Of a stretch of 45,125 nucleotides of DNA, positions 21,590 through 31,810 are shown piece after piece (within the stretch, counting starts at the first letter, position 1; the number at the start of each line of letters is the position of its first letter). Below the pieces are notes generated by a model that worked only from the letters and a program-made list of their open reading frames with translations, searched no databases and had not been told where the DNA came from. Origin of the DNA: Chara braunii (lineage: Eukaryota; Streptophyta; Charophyceae; Charales; Characeae); NCBI GenBank assembly GCA_003427395.1, contig BFEA01000302.1, positions 430,904-476,028 on the forward strand, read 5' to 3'. Made by a program: the position numbers and the translations under genes.

Positions 21590-22340
21590 CATAATCGATC
21601 TCTTTTAAACTAAGAAAATTTCGGCAGCGCTTCCCGTATGAAAAGTGTCTTTCCATAATTTATATAAGTCCGGATATGAAAGCAGAAATAATTTCTAACT
21701 CTGGAAAGTCAAAATTATATCTAACTTTATGAAATAGCATAAATTTGGGCAGCACTCCCTTTAAAAAGGGAGACTTCCTAGATTTATACCAAGTCAAATA
21801 TGGAAGCAGAAATAATTCATAACTTCGGAAAGTCAAATTTATGTCTAACTTCCTGAAATAGCAGAAATTCGGGTAGCACTCCCTTTAGAAAGGGAGACTT
21901 CTCATATTTATACTAAGTCAGACTCGAAAGACAGCTTGAGCTCAACTTTAGACAGAATTTGGGTAACTCCTTAATTTTCTAGAAATTTTGAAAACACTTC
22001 CTCTAGAAAAGTGTTTTTCCAAAATTTATACAAGGCTAAGTCCAGAATTTGAAAGTAACTTTGACTTCCCTAAGTTCAATTTTGTCTAACTCCCTGAATT
22101 AGCAAAAATTTGGGCAACACTCTCTTTAGAAAGGGAGTCTTCCCAGATTTTAACTAAGTCGGATAAGAGAAGAGACAAAGTTGAACTTTTGACAAGTCAA
22201 AATTCAACTAACTCCTTGGATTTGTAGAAATTTCGGCAGCGCTTCCCGTAGAGAAAGTGACTTGCCAAGATTTATACAAAGCCAAGTATAGAAAAAGGTC
22301 TCAGAAAATGCAAGAATTAACCTAAGTAAAAAAAAAATAT
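21590..22340 (+). repeat. copy A, M4 nested hairpin array
   Basis: Six units of about 110 bp carry AAATTTxGGCAGCRCTyCC, an inner return arm, CTTCCxAxATTTAT and ACTAAGTC. Inner arms differ by unit: CTCCCTTT/AAAGGGAG twice, CTCTCTTT/AAAGGGAG with a U.G pair, and ACACTT/AAGTGT. AAATTT and ATTTA on either side can form an outer stem. CTCTAGCACGTGGCGAGCA just after the array is shared with copies B and D. Confidence 0.7.
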
Positions 22341-22569
22341 TACAGAAAATGCAGGAATTGACACTAACTCCTATGGCTCTAGCACGTGGCGAGCAACTAA
22401 AGCAACTACCTATAATATTGAAACCCAAACAAACTAGTCATCTCACTCAGTCACATGCAAACCAAACCACGAATGTAAGTACTCTCATCATCCCAAGTTC
22501 ATTCCATATAGATAGTTTATGAATCTTTTAAGTCTTTGAACCCTTATTTCCCTCTTACATATTACATAG

Positions 22570-23255
22570 AACTGGACCATTCGTCATGGAAACAATGCCC
22601 AGCTTGCCTTTAAGATATACACGAACAGGTTGCACAACTACTTCTCTCTTCTTTAGAGCATATGACTAGGTCATTCGCCATGAAAACAATGCCTAGCCGC
22701 CCTGAGCCGTTTAATATCCATAATTTAATATTTCTCTGACTTTATTTTCAAAAAGAAAAGCAAATATGGGCAGGGGAGTGAACCATTCGCCATGGAAACA
22801 ATGTTCAACTTGCCCAGACTATTTTCATTTATACTTCGTATTTTTCTCTTTCTCTTCCTGATGATATGGCTTAACGTTGGACCATTCACCATGGAAATAA
22901 TGCCCAACTGCCAGTTCACATGCAAATATATATAAATTATTTTTCATTTATACTCAGTTTAACTTACTTGCGTGGTTTTCAGGCTAAACCATTCACCATG
23001 GAAACAATGCTTAGCCTTAAACAAAAAATCCTCCCTCAGAATAAACAAGAACTTAAACTCCTTCAATCAGGCAAACCCCCAGAGTTAACTAGAGCAACCA
23101 GGTCATTCATCATGCAAACAATGCCTGGTTCCCCAGAAAACAACTAAATAAACACAGCAACCAGGCCATTCACCATAGAAACAATGCCTGCTCCTTCATA
23201 AAACAGTCAAATAAACACAACCCTGAGTCATTCACCATGAAAATAATGCTCAAAC
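22570..23255 (+). repeat. copy A, M5 array: eight constant-loop, variable-stem hairpins
   Basis: Each unit has a loop close to CCATTCACCATGGAAACAATG. Arms outside it are CTGG/CCAG (22572), CTAGG/CCTAG (22666), TGAA/TTCA (22779), GTTGG/CCAAC (22876), AGGCTAA/TTAGCCT (22981), AACCAGG/CCTGGTT (23096), CAGG/CCTG (about 23162) and TGAG/CTCA (23224). All eight arms are complementary though their sequences differ. Linkers of 40-80 bases are not conserved. The loop also has an inner CATT/AATG pair. Confidence 0.9.
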
Positions 23256-23439
23256 TTTGGTTGACCCTTCCAAACGCATGCAAGACTACCTTCCTCCCAT
23301 CTTTCCCGAGTTTATCCCTTTGTCTGCTTTCAACCAAAATAAAGAAGAGACTTAGGTTTCACTCTCACACGTTCCTTCCATTCAGTCTGATTGGGTCCTG
23401 AAGAGAAAGCAAAAATCATAGGGACAACCTCATGCATAC

Positions 23440-24000
23440 AACAGTCATACTGCAGGGGGATAAACAAACATGGGTGGTAGTAGGTTGTACAGATGAAAGT
23501 GGTTTACCTGACGATTCCCTGCCTCCAGAACTCCTCCTAAGTACCGGCAAGACTTCCGCAATCGGTGGCTGGACTCCCCACAGAGTTTTGACGCGAACCT
23601 ACGGGTTGCAATCCCCCTTGCCGCCTTCCTCTCAGAACAGGACCAGACTTAGAGTAAGAAGGGCAGACGGAGAAGTATTGAGTCTCTCAGATCCAAGAGG
23701 GGTGCTCTCAAGCTCACTTGAGAGGGCCTTGTAATCTTTTAGCTCTTGAGGGCCCCGCAATGGCAGCCAATATAATAGCTCAGTCAACTCTTGAAGCCAA
23801 ACTGTTGAGCCAAACTCCCCTAACAGACTTCCAAATCGCAACAATAAACCCCCCCCTCACCTCTACTCCTCCGATGAAACCGTTGTTACGCAGTATTAAA
23901 CAGCCATACTTAGACGGCGTATCCACTCCGTGTGCCCCGCGGTCAAAGTATAGAGGTACGCAGCAAACTACATACTGAACCGCAATGGAAATGTGATGAG
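23440..24000 (+). mobile_element. copy A, end module
   Basis: Shared with 39300-39720 (copy B) and minus-strand 30560-30200 (copy C): ACTCCTCCTAAGTACCGGC, CGCAATCGGTGGCTGGACT, a TACGGGTTGCAATCCC motif and GCCGCCTTCCTCTCA. GAGGGCCCCGCAATGGCAG near 23747 is also in copy B. It is the most strongly conserved unique-sequence part of the element. Confidence 0.7.
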
Positions 24001-25360
24001 AACGGCAGCGCAGCCAGTGTTCAGCAATCCGCCTAGCCATACCAACAGCAAAGTACTTCGGAACACCGCGGCATCCACCGTACCACCAATAGCAGCACCA
24101 AGTGGTTTGCTTAAGCAGCAACAGCTCAACCGGTTCCCTCTGAGTAAACGGGTGCCCTCCCCGACACTCCTTACAGTTCAACAGGCGAGGGGATCTTTGG
24201 CCTGCCAATGCCCATAGGTCAATCGCTTCACCAGCTAGGAACAAGTATGCACCGCCGATGCTCAGTCCCTCCCCTTTTGTACCTGGTCCTAGCTATAGGC
24301 TATTCCTTTTCACCAGTAGTTGCTCGCGCCTCTGAGTCCGCCTACTAAGGGCTGATACATGGAGCCCGCCCGCTGTTGCAGCCTCCTGCTGTTCATAAGT
24401 TCTCTGTCTGAAAAGTGGTAAGCCAACACCCCCCCCCATAGAATCAAGAAAGAGTTCTCAATCTGTCAATCCCTGCTAAAAATTCACTCCACCAACTAAG
24501 AACGGCCAGGCACCTGACACATTGTTACCATACCCCCGGAACAGCGCCGCGTACGTACCTCTTCTTCACATGCGGCCTACGTCTCCTCACCTAGATCGAG
24601 CAGCCCGAATGAACTTCCCGCTAGAAAGCGGGCAGGTACAATGCCCTTCAGCTGCACCCGCAGAGCAGTGGGGAAAACTCTACCCGCATCGGCACATCAA
24701 GCAACGCAACTGTCAACAGGTAAGTCTCCAACCTCGCTCCCTGCCTGCAGCGTCCCCCACAGAAGCAGTTAGAAAAAAAAACGAATGAATCTCCCACCAA
24801 AATACGAGAAGGTTCATTCTACTTTTATTTCCCTCCCCTCGGGCGCAACTCGTAATCCCACAACCCCAAATCGAGCTACTAACTTCTTGATCTGAATCCC
24901 CCGTCGGATTCGCCATCCCTCAAAACGTCCGGCTAACTTTTTAATCTGCCCGATTTCATAAGGAATCGAGAGAAACTCTCGACTTCTCTTCCCATCACTC
25001 CTCCATGTTCATGCACCACTTCCCTTTATTAACTCTATTTTTGCTAATCTAACATCGAAACTACCCTTACCACTAAGCTCGCCTTGGCCCAAAACCTCAA
25101 AAATGAGGCCTCCCTTGCCTGATTCTGTTTAGAAACGAGGGAGATACTCGTTTCCTCTTGCCTCCTTCCCTACCCCCGCCATAGCTTCACGCAGTCTCCT
25201 TTCGTACTAACCATAGCTTCACACAGTCTCCTTTCGTACTAACTCCTTTCCTACTCTACTAATACTAAAACTAACATCAGCAACGCACCCGCCCGGGGTA
25301 AAAAACCCGGGATCGCCTCTTCCCCCCGCTCGATTTCGTCAAGGATCGAGCGGGCTTCGC
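24000..25360 (+). mobile_element. copy A, distal hairpin-rich tail
   Basis: It contains many perfect hairpins: CCCGCT/AGCGGG near 24618, GAATCC/GGATTC (24894-24911), CGATT/AATCG (24951-24968), CCCGGG/CCCGGG around 25290-25312 and CCCGCTCGAT/ATCGAGCGGG (25325-25354). A donor-like CAGGTAAGT lies at about 24717-24725. GAATGAATC..GTTCATTC at 24783-24818 has a counterpart near 41630-41665 in copy B, so the tail probably belongs to the element. Confidence 0.5.
25179..25244. repeat. 33-bp direct repeat, two units
   Basis: CCATAGCTTCACRCAGTCTC followed by CTTTCGTACTAA occurs twice with one base difference. Confidence 0.85.
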
Positions 25361-25700
25361 TATCTTCTACCTGCCATCTTTCTCCCCCTTCGTCACTCCT
25401 CCATCCCAACTTTCACATGCACCTGGCTCAAAACCCCGTCCAAATCCATCCGCTCTTTCTTCCTTCCTTGTGTGCACCTCACCGGCCTACCGCCCGACGC
25501 CCTTCGTCTCTCTCATTCCTCGCATGCACCCAGCGCCGGATCCAGCCCCGATTCATTCGTCCATTTTTGCCACTCCGCCTCTGCACCCGTCACCCTGCTG
25601 TGCCAGCGCTCCGACTCCTACCCACAGTCGGATAGTATCCTACTGGCAGCCTTACTGCTCGTCCGCAAGTCGTTCGCAGAGCGCCGTCCGACCGCGCCAG
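25360..25700. other. no recognisable gene
   Basis: C-rich sequence in which the frames are open by composition. Nothing supports coding. Confidence 0.4.
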
Positions 25701-25704
25701 CCGT

Positions 25705-25812
25705 TTCTGAGGGAAACTTCGGAGGGAACCAACTACTAGACGGTTCGATTAGTCTTTCGCCCCTATACCCAAGTCCGACGAGGTAGTCGGCACGGCAGCG
25801 TTGCTGTTGCCT
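25705..25812 (-). pseudogene. 26S rRNA fragment (5' third)
   Basis: The plus strand reads as the reverse complement of eukaryotic 26S/28S rRNA. GAGGGAAACTTCGGAGGGAA, then ACTACTAGACGGTTCG, TTAGTCTTTCGCCCCTATAC and CCAAGTCCGACGA correspond to a highly conserved stretch downstream of the D2 region. Only about three differences are seen over the first 85 bases; similarity then fades. The flanks are not rDNA. It is therefore a short, fairly recent or conserved rRNA-derived piece, not an rDNA unit. The same rRNA region is present at 35.5 kb. Confidence 0.85.
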
Positions 25813-26485
25813 AATCCCGCCGGGTTTTGCCCATCCGCTCCGCATGTATCTGCGGCAAAACCCCGGACATGTTCATTCGCCGCAGTGCCACCTGCCCTTT
25901 TTCCCAGTCGCCCGTTGTTGGTGCAATGCCCTACGCTATGCCCATTCGCTCCGCTACCTTGGCACTCCCGTCGGCCTCTGCCTCCGCAGCTCCCCGTCGC
26001 TCCCCTGCTCTTGCCACTGTCCGCCCGTCTCCTTCAGCACAACGTGGCCCGACAGCATTCGGCCCTTCAAGCCTCTCACAGTCGGCCCCGCCCCAACTTT
26101 ATACGCGCCGCCCGCGAGTCGGGGTCGTGCTACTCTCCTCTGTATCGTCCCAATCTTAACGGATGTCCCGAAGGACTTTGACCGGGGCAGTGCCCCGTGG
26201 CTCTGCACGAACGCGAAAGCCCGGTCGACGGGGAACAAAACAAACTAAAGAAAAAGAAACCGAAGGACTCTTCCCCATTATATGCGCGTCAACCCAGCGT
26301 CGGGGCCATGCCAATCTCCTCTGTATCCGAGTCAACAGGCGACTCAGGATACTTGGTTTCACTCAGCAACCAAATTCCGTCACCCGGATTCAGACACGGG
26401 TCTGTATTTCCACAGCTCGTGGGTGTCCCCTCTGCGTTTTCGCGTCCACATACAGGCGCGATACTAATAATACTAGATAAAATTT

Positions 26486-26488
<3 letters not shown>
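25813..26488. other. GC-rich segment, no gene
   Basis: A strong hairpin pairs CCGGGTTTTGCC with GGCAAAACCCCGG (about 25820-25866). Its flanks hold weak similarity to further 26S sequence, which I cannot confirm. Overlapping open frames result from high GC. Confidence 0.4.
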
Positions 26489-26527
<39 letters not shown>

Positions 26528-26528
26528 A
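26489..26528. repeat. AT microsatellite
   Basis: AT dinucleotide run with one TTT interruption. Confidence 0.95.
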
Positions 26529-26529
26529 A

Positions 26530-27060
26530 AGAAACCAAAACGGTAGTCGGGCAGAGACCTCGGCACCCCTCTTAGCCTGCCCGTTAGCCCCACGCCCGGC
26601 CCTGAGGCAATAAAAAGGCGAGGGGGATAGTCCAACAGGCCCATCAACCCCTCCAGCCTTTTCGCCCCGCTCCGTACCAGTCCGGTGCTGTAACCTATAG
26701 GGCTAAGCCCAAACCTGGTACTAGCAGGCCTGAGTTGCCTAATAAAGAGGTAGCCCCCGGCCTTTGGAGTCAAGGAACCGCCCCACACCAACTTCCTAAC
26801 CCGTACTCACTCACACGACCACAAAAGGCCGTGCTGAGTTCCCAACCTCGCCGCGGTTATCCTTACCCGGCGGAATCCATCAAATCCCATCATCTGGATT
26901 CCGCGTGCCTCCCCACCGGCTCACTGAACCGTCCACCGTACCCCGCGGAACCAGAAAACAACACGCTCATAGGTTAGTCAGTTTAATCAAACAGAAATGA
27001 CATGCGTCGACCAAAATTCACGCCACGTCTGCTATTTGCAATCAAAACAAAGGGGGAAAA
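26530..27060. other. segment partly shared with 36180-36600, no gene
   Basis: It lies between the 26S fragment and the coding remnant, as 35890-36790 does at the second locus. Both contain CTAGCA, TAGGGYTAAGCCC or TTAGGCCCAAGGCT and ACAAAA-type elements, but alignment is patchy. No protein or RNA gene was recognised. Confidence 0.35.
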
Positions 27061-27275
27061 TCATGCGCGCCTCAACTTGCGAGCCCATTCACCCTCTAAT
27101 CTGGCCAAGTGCTTGGCCACCGCAGCCTTCTGATATCGCTGCGCCTTGCGCAGCATACTCGAACTTTTAGACTTAGCTTGTTTTTTGTCGCTTGTAAAAA
27201 CCAGGGTGGATACCCTTGTAAGGGTATTCGCGCCGACATCGCCAACGTGTCTTACGTAATGAAGTACCGCCATCT
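27061..27275 (-). pseudogene. unidentified coding remnant, copy 1
   Basis: A minus-strand frame of about 70 codons ends in a Lys/Arg/Ala-rich helix-like tail. Its core VGANTLTRVSTLV aligns with VDADTLMKVSAQV at the second locus (36794-37020), and nucleotide similarity continues on both sides. That shared peptide suggests descent from a real protein. I do not recognise the family. Inside it, ATACCC/GGGTAT forms a hairpin at about 27215-27234. A mobile-element ORF is the likeliest origin, because both copies sit upstream (minus sense) of a 26S fragment. Confidence 0.35.
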
Positions 27276-28025
27276 TACCCTTTTGGTTGTGTTCATGCCC
27301 GCTATACTAGTCGTCACGCTGTCACTTTGAACCCTTTGTGTTTTCACTATCCTTCTCTTCGTCTCCCCTTTGTCACACTTTCTGCTATTGTGTATACCTT
27401 GAATATGAGTGAAGTATATGTGGAGAAATCTCCACTGAAGAGGTAAATCATCATATGCCCTGTAACTGTCAGGTGGCAGTTCCCCTTATGTCTGCCAAAT
27501 GGTAGTCCGCTCAGTCAAACATGTGGCGCGTGCCCGACAAGTTGTTCTCTCTGCCTGCCATGTGGCATCGGTGGTGTGTGTCGAAAAAAACGCTCGAGAC
27601 AAAGTCAAAACCCTTGTTTTCATAACTGTCATGTGGAAGTCCCCTTGGGCCGACAGCTGGCTCGTGTGTCGCTGCCCACGGCCGCAAGCGTTCCCCGTTG
27701 GAAACGAGCAGAAATGTCGTATGAGCGGACCAGACGTGGTTGTACTGCCGCTGGCTAAGATGGTTCCTAGGCCCGTAGCACAAATATAGGTTTGGCGGGC
27801 ACCCTCTGGTCTAGATCCAGGCCTGGCCAAAGTGCATATTGTTGCCACCTAGGCTGCTGGTGCTGACTCCAGGCCCGGTAATGCTGCAGAGGATGCAGTT
27901 TTCTCAACAGGCTATCCCACTACAAACCCATTCCTATAGATGTGGGCATAATAGAATGCTCCTTGGTCCGGGTCCACGCCTGACCAGTATACACAGGCCT
28001 GCGGCTCACGACCGCCTTTATTGAA
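27276..28025. other. no gene; degenerate CATGTGG repeat
   Basis: AACTGTCAKGTGGMAGT followed by CCCCTT recurs at about 27466 and 27623, and GCCATGTGGCAT lies between them. This suggests a degenerate repeat of 75-80 bp. No protein-like frame was seen. Confidence 0.4.
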
Positions 28026-28027
28026 TC

Positions 28028-28066
28028 GCTTTTTATTTATTATTATTATTATTTATTTATTTTTAG
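28028..28066. repeat. TTA/TTTA low-complexity tract
   Basis: AT-only run of TTA and TTTA units. Confidence 0.85.
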
Positions 28067-30075
28067 AACTGCACAAACCCTTCACAAAAACAATTCAGCG
28101 GCATGCTTCACTAATCGCACTCCAAGTGGGTCACGTCGTCAAACCCTTTGACACCATACCTTGAATTGCAGTCAAGTTTGAATAATAAACAACAATAATA
28201 AAAATAAAATGAAGGGATTAAACATGGGACATTTGAGGAAGACCATCCTGACCAAAAGTATAATCGGTCCTCTCCGGTTGGACCAGTTACTCCCACAGTG
28301 CGGGTCAACCCAACACACCGATGTGGCAAATTGACACACCATGGAAGGCCTGAATGTCGGGCCCTCCGACACCGCGTCCGGGCCGTTCGATACGACAACT
28401 GGCAGGATGAACCGATAGTCGAGCCGTGGACCAAACTACTTAAAATCGGTCGCCCATCCGATCATGATCTAGTGGGAAGTCCATTCCCACTTTACAATTT
28501 TTTTTTTGAAGGGTAAAGTAGCGGGCACAACAGTAGGCTGGTCCGCTGAGGTGTAGCTCTCCGTGCTGTAGCGAAAAATTCATTCTCATTTTGCACATTT
28601 GGTGAGAAGTGGACCACGGCCCACTGTTGCATGTCCCCGATCATTACCGTCGTCACCATCATTAGGACCCTAGTAAAGGTAATCATCATAATCATGGTGC
28701 TTGTTGGATTTGTCTTTTGTGTGGTCGTTTGGTCTAGTGATTCATGTTGCTGGTTAAGTCTGGCCAGCTAGTACGGTCGCATACTGCCCTACAAGAGGAA
28801 TACAAGGAGATAGAGAGACGGAGCAACTTCTCCTGGACATGGGATTGTTCCACGTGCAAAGGAGGCTATAGTAAAAACAGTGATAATAATAAATAAATAG
28901 AAGGAATTTGTACTGAATTTTCTCGTATTTTAAGGGAAGATTGATTTTAATTTCGCACATTTAGAAAGTACGCGAGTGAGGGGCATGGTACTAGTAGTGG
29001 CCGCCTTTCCCTCGTTAAGGTAGTCGATACTTGTATCTGTGCTGCTTACTATTGCGCTGCTAACCGTGGTTAAGTTGTGCTTCGAGATCCTTGGGTTATT
29101 CGCAGGGGTCAAAAACCAGACGCTGATGACCAGTATTCTGGCCCCGACCTCATTATCGTCCCCTTGGCCCCGCTGTTGTCGGTCGCCCCGTGATCGTGAT
29201 TCTCATCTGTGCTCGTGAGTTCGTGCTGATCGTGATTCTCATCGGCGCTCGTGAGTTCGTGCTTCCGCCAGTTGGGAGTGTTATTCAGTCAGGAGATGCT
29301 ACTCTTCATGCTCAATTGTCAGGACTCTGTTCCCAATCACCACAGTGGGTATTCAGGCGCGAGTTTCATGTCTCCCTGCACAATCAGAAGTAATGCAGCA
29401 GGAAGGCGGATGCATGAGCGAAGTAGAAAGTTTATGACTGGGTGCAGCGTGAAAGAGAGAACTTACCTTCGGGAAAAGAAGGGGAGATTTACTTTCCTTC
29501 TGTTATTATTTGTTTTTCTACCGCTTGCAGATACAATGTCCGCCAACCACAATCTGTTGTGAGAGATTTGGGTGGCGAGTTGTGTGTGAGCAGAACGAGG
29601 CAGAAGGGAACACTGGTGGAAGCATACAACGATACTAACGTACAAATCATCTGATAGACTCGGATGCAGGGGCAAAGGACACAGTGAGAGTTTGGTTGGG
29701 GCAGCGTACTCGTTAAAAGATAACTCAGGTGATATGAGCTGAAAACGCACATACCTGTTCTTTTGGTGGTGGTCTACGACGTTTGCATCACCATGTACTT
29801 CGGTCGCTAGTGCACAGTGGTGGTTCTTGCACGCGAGTTGTTGTTTTGCCACTGCGAAGGATGAACTTTGTCATTGCTCGCAGCTGCTATTCTTGAACTT
29901 CGTTGTGTACAAGTGTTGTTTGTTGAGCGCAACGTTTATTGTGTCATATCACTGTGTTTTGTTGTGGGGCCTATGCCACATGCACAGTGTTGTACTGAGC
30001 AGTGATAAGGCATTGCTAAGAGAATGCAATGTACGTTGCACATTGCCCTACTATTACGTTTTCGCTAAAGTTTAT
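28067..30075. other. no gene; probable distal part of copy C
   Basis: It lies beyond the copy C end module in the element's sense (minus). Two exact-length 36-bp direct units with GATCGTGATTCTCATC and GCTCGTGAGTTCGTGC occur at 29191-29262. Nothing else aligns confidently with the distal tails of A or B. Confidence 0.35.
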
Positions 30076-30082
30076 CTCCATT

Positions 30083-30112
30083 TCGAATAGAGCACAGGGG
30101 TGTACTCTATTC
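30083..30112. repeat. GAATAGAG/CTCTATTC hairpin
   Basis: The arms GAATAGAG and CTCTATTC enclose CACAGGGGTGTA. Equivalent hairpins occur at about 39812-39840 (arms GAATAG/CTATTC) and 40854-40878 (arms ATAGAGCA/TGCTCTAT) in copy B. This supports a shared distal tail in B and C. Confidence 0.65.
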
Positions 30113-30199
30113 AAACGCAATCCTTTTAAGTTGCGCAATGGCGGGTTGACCTTAGGGAAAGCAATGTGAATTGGACGAGTGATTGAGACCTTTGTAAAG

Positions 30200-30560
30200 G
30201 GTCATTACAGCAACTCAGGGGACTGTCAAGAGGTCGCTACATACAATTCGGTTGTGGTTCAGCCAGCTTCACTGCGCTTTTGGCCACCATTGCGAAACCC
30301 TCATACAATCAAAGGTATCAAGACCCTCTCCTGCGAGGTGAGTCTGTACCCCTTCTGTATCTCGAGTGTTTGAAACTCCTCCTTCTCTCCTAATTACTAT
30401 AAGTCTAGTCTAAGGTTAGGAGAGGAAGGCTGCAGGCGGGATTGCAATCCGTAGGACCGCATCAAGACTTTGTGGGGACTCTGCCCACCGATTGCGGGAG
30501 CTCTACCGAAACTCGGGAGAAGTTATGGAGGCAGGGAACTGAGTGATAATTTTTCGACTC
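30200..30560 (-). mobile_element. copy C, end module
   Basis: Reverse complement of the A and B end modules: GAGAGGAAGGCTGCAGGCGG, GATTGCAATCC, CACCGATTGCGGGAGCTC and GGAGGCAGGGAACTGAGTG. It is closer to copy B than to A by eye. This sets copy C's orientation as minus. Confidence 0.7.
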
Positions 30561-30794
30561 CTATAAACCTTGCTAAAACCCTTATGTGTGCATCTCTCTA
30601 TGGTTGATTGGCTATGAATGCATGCATCCCAATTATTTTTTTGATTGACTCTCTGGACTTTAACTTAGACTAAAATAAAGTAACGCATGCATAAAACTTC
30701 AGTTTTATTTTTTATTTTTGTCTGATCAGAATCAAAGAGGGATGAATTGGGGGAAGCTGGGAGGAAGGTAGTTTTAACTGAGGTTGTAGGTCAT

Positions 30795-31600
30795 ACAAAA
30801 GGTCAGGCATTGTTTCTAAGTTGAATGGTCTGATCGCTTCATTTATTTGTATTGCTTGTGGCCAGATGTCTGTTTCTAAGGTGAATGGTCTGGCGATGAC
30901 TGGATTTGATTTGAGAAATGAATGGTTTGTTTTATGAAGCCAAACATATGTTTCTAAGTTGAATGTTTTGGTCTACATGCTTTTTGGGAGGTTTGTGAAC
31001 GGACCCTGGACATTTACTTCTTAGTTCAATGACCTAGGGATCTCTGTTTTTTTTTTAATTATGAAAGAGAAAATTGAGTATTTATCTCTAAATTAAATAA
31101 CTCAACTCTCTTTGTGTTTTTTTCTGAGGGAGATGAGGTCGAGACTAAGTATTGTTTCTAAGTTGAATGACTTAGTCTGGAAGGTCGCTCACACAAAAAG
31201 AGGAATCTGATAATAGTTTTCCCTATACTATATATACTATATACTCTACATGAACAAGCCAGTCAAACACGATTTCTAAGTTGAATGGTCTGACTATAAT
31301 CTATCACTAAACGAAGAGAGTATTCAATTAACAATATAATTTAAGGTAAAATTCAGGCAAGTTGAACATGTGTTTCTAAGTTGAATGGTTGGGTCTTACG
31401 CCTGCTTTTGATTATAAAGTGAAGAGGGGTATATATAACTTGGATATTAAATGGTTCAGGACAACAAAGCAGGGTTTCTAAGTTGGATGACTTAGTCATA
31501 TGCCCAATGAAGAGATAAATTTTATTGTGCATCATGTTTTGTTTATAAGCAAAGGCAGAGGACTGAACATTGTTTCTAAGTTGTATAGTCTAGTCTTTTT
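30795..31600 (-). repeat. copy C, M5 array: about nine constant-loop hairpins
   Basis: The plus strand shows CATTGTTTCTAAGTTGAATG, the complement of a loop homologous to copy A's. Arms given on plus are TCAG/CTGA (30803-30833), GCCAGA/TCTGGC (30861-30894), CCAAA/TTTGG (30940-30971), CCC/GGG (31003-31039), AGACTAAGT/ACTTAGTCT (31142-31178) and AGTCA/TGACT (31261-31295). Three more units are weaker (31350, 31470 and 31561). Linkers differ. Confidence 0.85.
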
Positions 31601-31604
31601 TATA

Positions 31605-31810
31605 CCCTATGTAAGTTGGGATATTGATGTGTTACTCAACTAAGCGATAATGAACTACCTATGCGAAAAAACTTGAGAATTTGATGAAAGTACGTACTCA
31701 TTGTGGTATGGACTTCCATATGGTTGAGTGTCAACTCTACTTGTTCTGAGTCCTGACTTTGATAGGTAGTGCTTTAGATGCTTGCCATACGCTAGAGTTG
31801 TCGGAGTTAG
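31605..31810 (-). mobile_element. copy C, M4-M5 linker
   Basis: It carries GATAGGTAGTGCTTTAGATG and GCCATACGCTAGAGTTGT, the complement of the copy B sequence around 38310-38355 that includes TCAGCACATGGCGAGCATC. It confirms the same module order in both copies. Confidence 0.6.

Noticed and set aside
22570-23255. CRISPR-like look of regular conserved repeats with variable spacers
   Set aside because: The repeats contain changing palindromic arms, spacers differ widely in length, no cas genes exist and the DNA is eukaryotic.
24525-24545. Short match to reversed 18S rRNA (ACCATACCCCCGGAAC)
   Set aside because: Similarity is limited to about 15 bases and the neighbours do not match 18S.
25400-26470. 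Several overlapping frames of 90-135 codons on both strands
   Set aside because: The GC- and C-rich composition removes stops in all frames; no frame is preserved against the 26S-bearing locus at 35.5 kb.
29120-29145. CTGATGA followed by CCAG/CTGG on the plus strand
   Set aside because: No GAAA follows the stem, so it is not a hammerhead core.
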